From positions 51,880 to 115,879 of the forward strand of contig NZ_BAEV01000001.1 in NCBI RefSeq assembly GCF_000246895.1: a DNA stretch of 64,000 bases, in the 5' to 3' direction. Origin of the DNA: Clostridium arbusti SL206 (GTDB lineage Bacteria; Bacillota; Clostridia; Clostridiales; Clostridiaceae). The position numbers were made by a program, and so were the translations under genes. Below the pieces are notes generated by a model. That model was given only the letters and a program-made list of their open reading frames with translations. It was not told the origin of the DNA and ran no database searches. Shown here in pieces: positions 62,826-64,000 of the stretch (position 1 is the stretch's first letter; every line of letters begins with the position of its first letter).

Positions 62826-63801
62826 GGGATACAAGGAAGAAATATCTAAAATATATTCTCGTATAAGAGAATATGAAGATTCAGCACTAAAAAAAAGAAA
62901 ACTAGAGATTTCGGAAAAAATTCCAGAAGTTTCAAATATAGAAAGAAAGATAGCTAAATTTTGTATAGATCTTTCTGTTCTATCCTTTAAAGATGTAGAT
63001 AATAGAGAACAATATTTAAAAGATTTAAGAGAAAAAATTACAGATCTTAGAGTAAAAAAATCCGAACTTCTTGTAAGTAATGGATATCCTATAGATTATG
63101 TTTCTCGTAATTATAAATGTACTAAATGTAAAGATACAGGCTATATAGGATCTAAACAATGTACTTGTTATAGACAAAAACTTGTTAAGTTATACTATAA
63201 AAATTCTCATTTAGATATTATATTAAAGAATAATAATTTTGAGCACTTTAACATAAATTACTATTCATCTAGCAGAACTGGAGAAGAACCAAAGAGTCCT
63301 AGAAGGAATATAGAAGAGAAAATAATCCCAGATGTTATGGATTATATAAAAAACTTTTCATCTGTAAATACAAATCTATTATTCTATGGTAACTCTGGTA
63401 CTGGGAAAACATTTTTATCAAATTGTATTGCTAAAGATTTATTGGATAAAGGATTTCTAGTAATTTATAGAACTGCTGATGACCTTATCCATGATCTGAA
63501 ACAAATTAAATTTGAAAATAATTCTACTCTTGAGGATTTATTATTAAATTGTGATCTACTCATATTAGATGACCTCGGAACAGAACAGATAACAGATTTT
63601 TCTTCATCTGAATTCTTTAATTTTCTTAACAAAAAATTATTAATGAATAAAAAAATGCTTATTTCTTCTAATTACTCTTTAGAAAAACTATCTAAAACAT
63701 ATTCAGAGAGAATTACTTCAAGACTATTTGGTAACTTCAAACTTTTTAAATTTTATGGAGAAGACATAAGAGTAAAGATCAATTTTTCAAGACAAAAGTA
63801 A
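62818..63801 (+). CDS. dnaC: Helicase loader, DnaC/DnaI-type AAA+ ATPase
   Basis: A 327-residue AAA+ protein. The N-terminal part is a coiled, charged region, then a zinc motif CTKCKDTGYIGSKQCTC (about 100-117), and the ATPase core from about 165: Walker A YGNSGTGKTFLSN, Walker B LLILDDLGTEQ, sensor SSNYSLEKL and the arginine finger region SERITSRLFG. It overlaps the DnaD-like gene by eight bases, so the two loader components are coexpressed. A T/A-only hairpin at 63927-63962 may terminate the transcript. Confidence 0.93.
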   Translation: MIKGYKEEISKIYSRIREYEDSALKKRKLEISEKIPEVSNIERKIAKFCIDLSVLSFKDVDNREQYLKDLREKITDLRVKKSELLVSNGYPIDYVSRNYKCTKCKDTGYIGSKQCTCYRQKLVKLYYKNSHLDIILKNNNFEHFNINYYSSSRTGEEPKSPRRNIEEKIIPDVMDYIKNFSSVNTNLLFYGNSGTGKTFLSNCIAKDLLDKGFLVIYRTADDLIHDLKQIKFENNSTLEDLLLNCDLLILDDLGTEQITDFSSSEFFNFLNKKLLMNKKMLISSNYSLEKLSKTYSERITSRLFGNFKLFKFYGEDIRVKINFSRQK

Positions 63802-63926
63802 ATTGAAATATATAATATTTAACTATATAATTCAATCTTATTTTATCTGTAATAAAATACTTATGGTCTATTCTACAGCTCCCATTTTACTTTATATATT
63901 GGTTAATAAGCAAAATGAGGTCTTTT

Positions 63927-63962
63927 TATATTGATATATTAATTTCTTAATATATCAATATA
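63927..63962 (+). terminator. AT-only hairpin after the helicase loader gene
   Basis: TATATTGATATATTAA pairs exactly with its complement over a TTTC loop. There is no distinct T tract, so function is uncertain. The rest of 63802-64000 shows no gene. Confidence 0.4.
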
Positions 63963-64000
63963 AATTAAATTAATTCTATTATAAAAATGGTTGATTGAAT

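Noticed and set aside
1-64000. tRNA or rRNA genes
   Set aside because: No cloverleaf with a T-loop GGTTCGA-type motif and CCA-compatible acceptor stem, and no rRNA-like sequence, was found. The GGTTCTG strings belong to the palindromic element.

Overview
The window is low-GC, Gram-positive, Clostridium-type DNA, most likely Clostridium sensu stricto. This rests on the strongly A/T-biased sequence, GGAGG-type ribosome sites with frequent TTG and GTG starts, a T-box and a SAM-I riboswitch, a FabT/FabK-type fatty-acid operon, a DnaD/DnaC-like primosome pair and a nitrogenase-like two-gene operon. I cannot name the species. I see no rRNA, tRNA, CRISPR array, prophage or intact insertion sequence. 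Most of the window is chromosomal housekeeping with small accessory islands.

Layout. 1-3.1 kb: the end of a plus-strand gene, then a minus-strand pair encoding nitrogenase component-1-like subunits with no NifH-like partner in view. 3.5-10 kb: a thiamine-binding-type protein, an unknown protein, glycerophosphodiesterase, thiol peroxidase, an ABM monooxygenase, a 2-hydroxyacid dehydrogenase, a tandem HNH-like protein and an MFS exporter. 10-18 kb: a truncated UvrC/Cho-like nuclease followed by a structured repeat region, then rlmH, an aminotransferase and the murA-walJ-gerMN-CxxH/CxxC-SEC-C operon. 18-25.5 kb: a LigT-like protein, an isoleucine T-box controlling ilvE plus a LarA-type racemase, a dimeric dUTPase, a small DMT protein, a subtilase, RNase Z and ferritin. 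25.7-32.5 kb: a 5'-nucleotidase-like enzyme, a polar amino-acid ABC transporter (ATPase, binding protein, two permeases) and a membrane-anchored MutS-like ATPase. 32.6-38.7 kb: an orphan zinc/manganese-binding lipoprotein behind a perfect palindromic operator, a SIMPL protein, and an unusual group made of an ABC-type ATPase, a HypB/UreG-like GTPase, a binding protein without a signal peptide, and ModD. 39-41 kb: topoisomerase III. 41.4-52.4 kb: a complete fatty-acid synthesis operon under FabT, apart from acpP, which is absent. 52.5-64 kb: MGMT, a MacA/MacB-like export system, metF under a SAM-I riboswitch, cinA, an M23 peptidase and the DnaD/DnaC-like pair.

The main structure that genes do not explain is a dispersed, roughly 160-bp palindromic element. 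There are six full copies and one 30-bp end fragment, always between genes. Its ends are 21-bp inverted repeats and its arms carry compensatory changes between copies. One copy separates the nitrogenase-like operon from its upstream DNA, and two same-oriented copies flank the ATPase-GTPase pair. A second unexplained region, at 11.39-11.60 kb, is a tandemly duplicated two-hairpin module whose stems also change in compensating fashion.

The best candidate for an undescribed protein system is the 34.7-38.7 kb group. It looks like a metal or oxyanion ABC uptake set, but it has no permease and its binding protein appears cytoplasmic and cysteine-rich. With ModD and a metallochaperone-type GTPase beside it, an intracellular metal or cofactor-handling role is a reasonable inference. 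It is not demonstrated.
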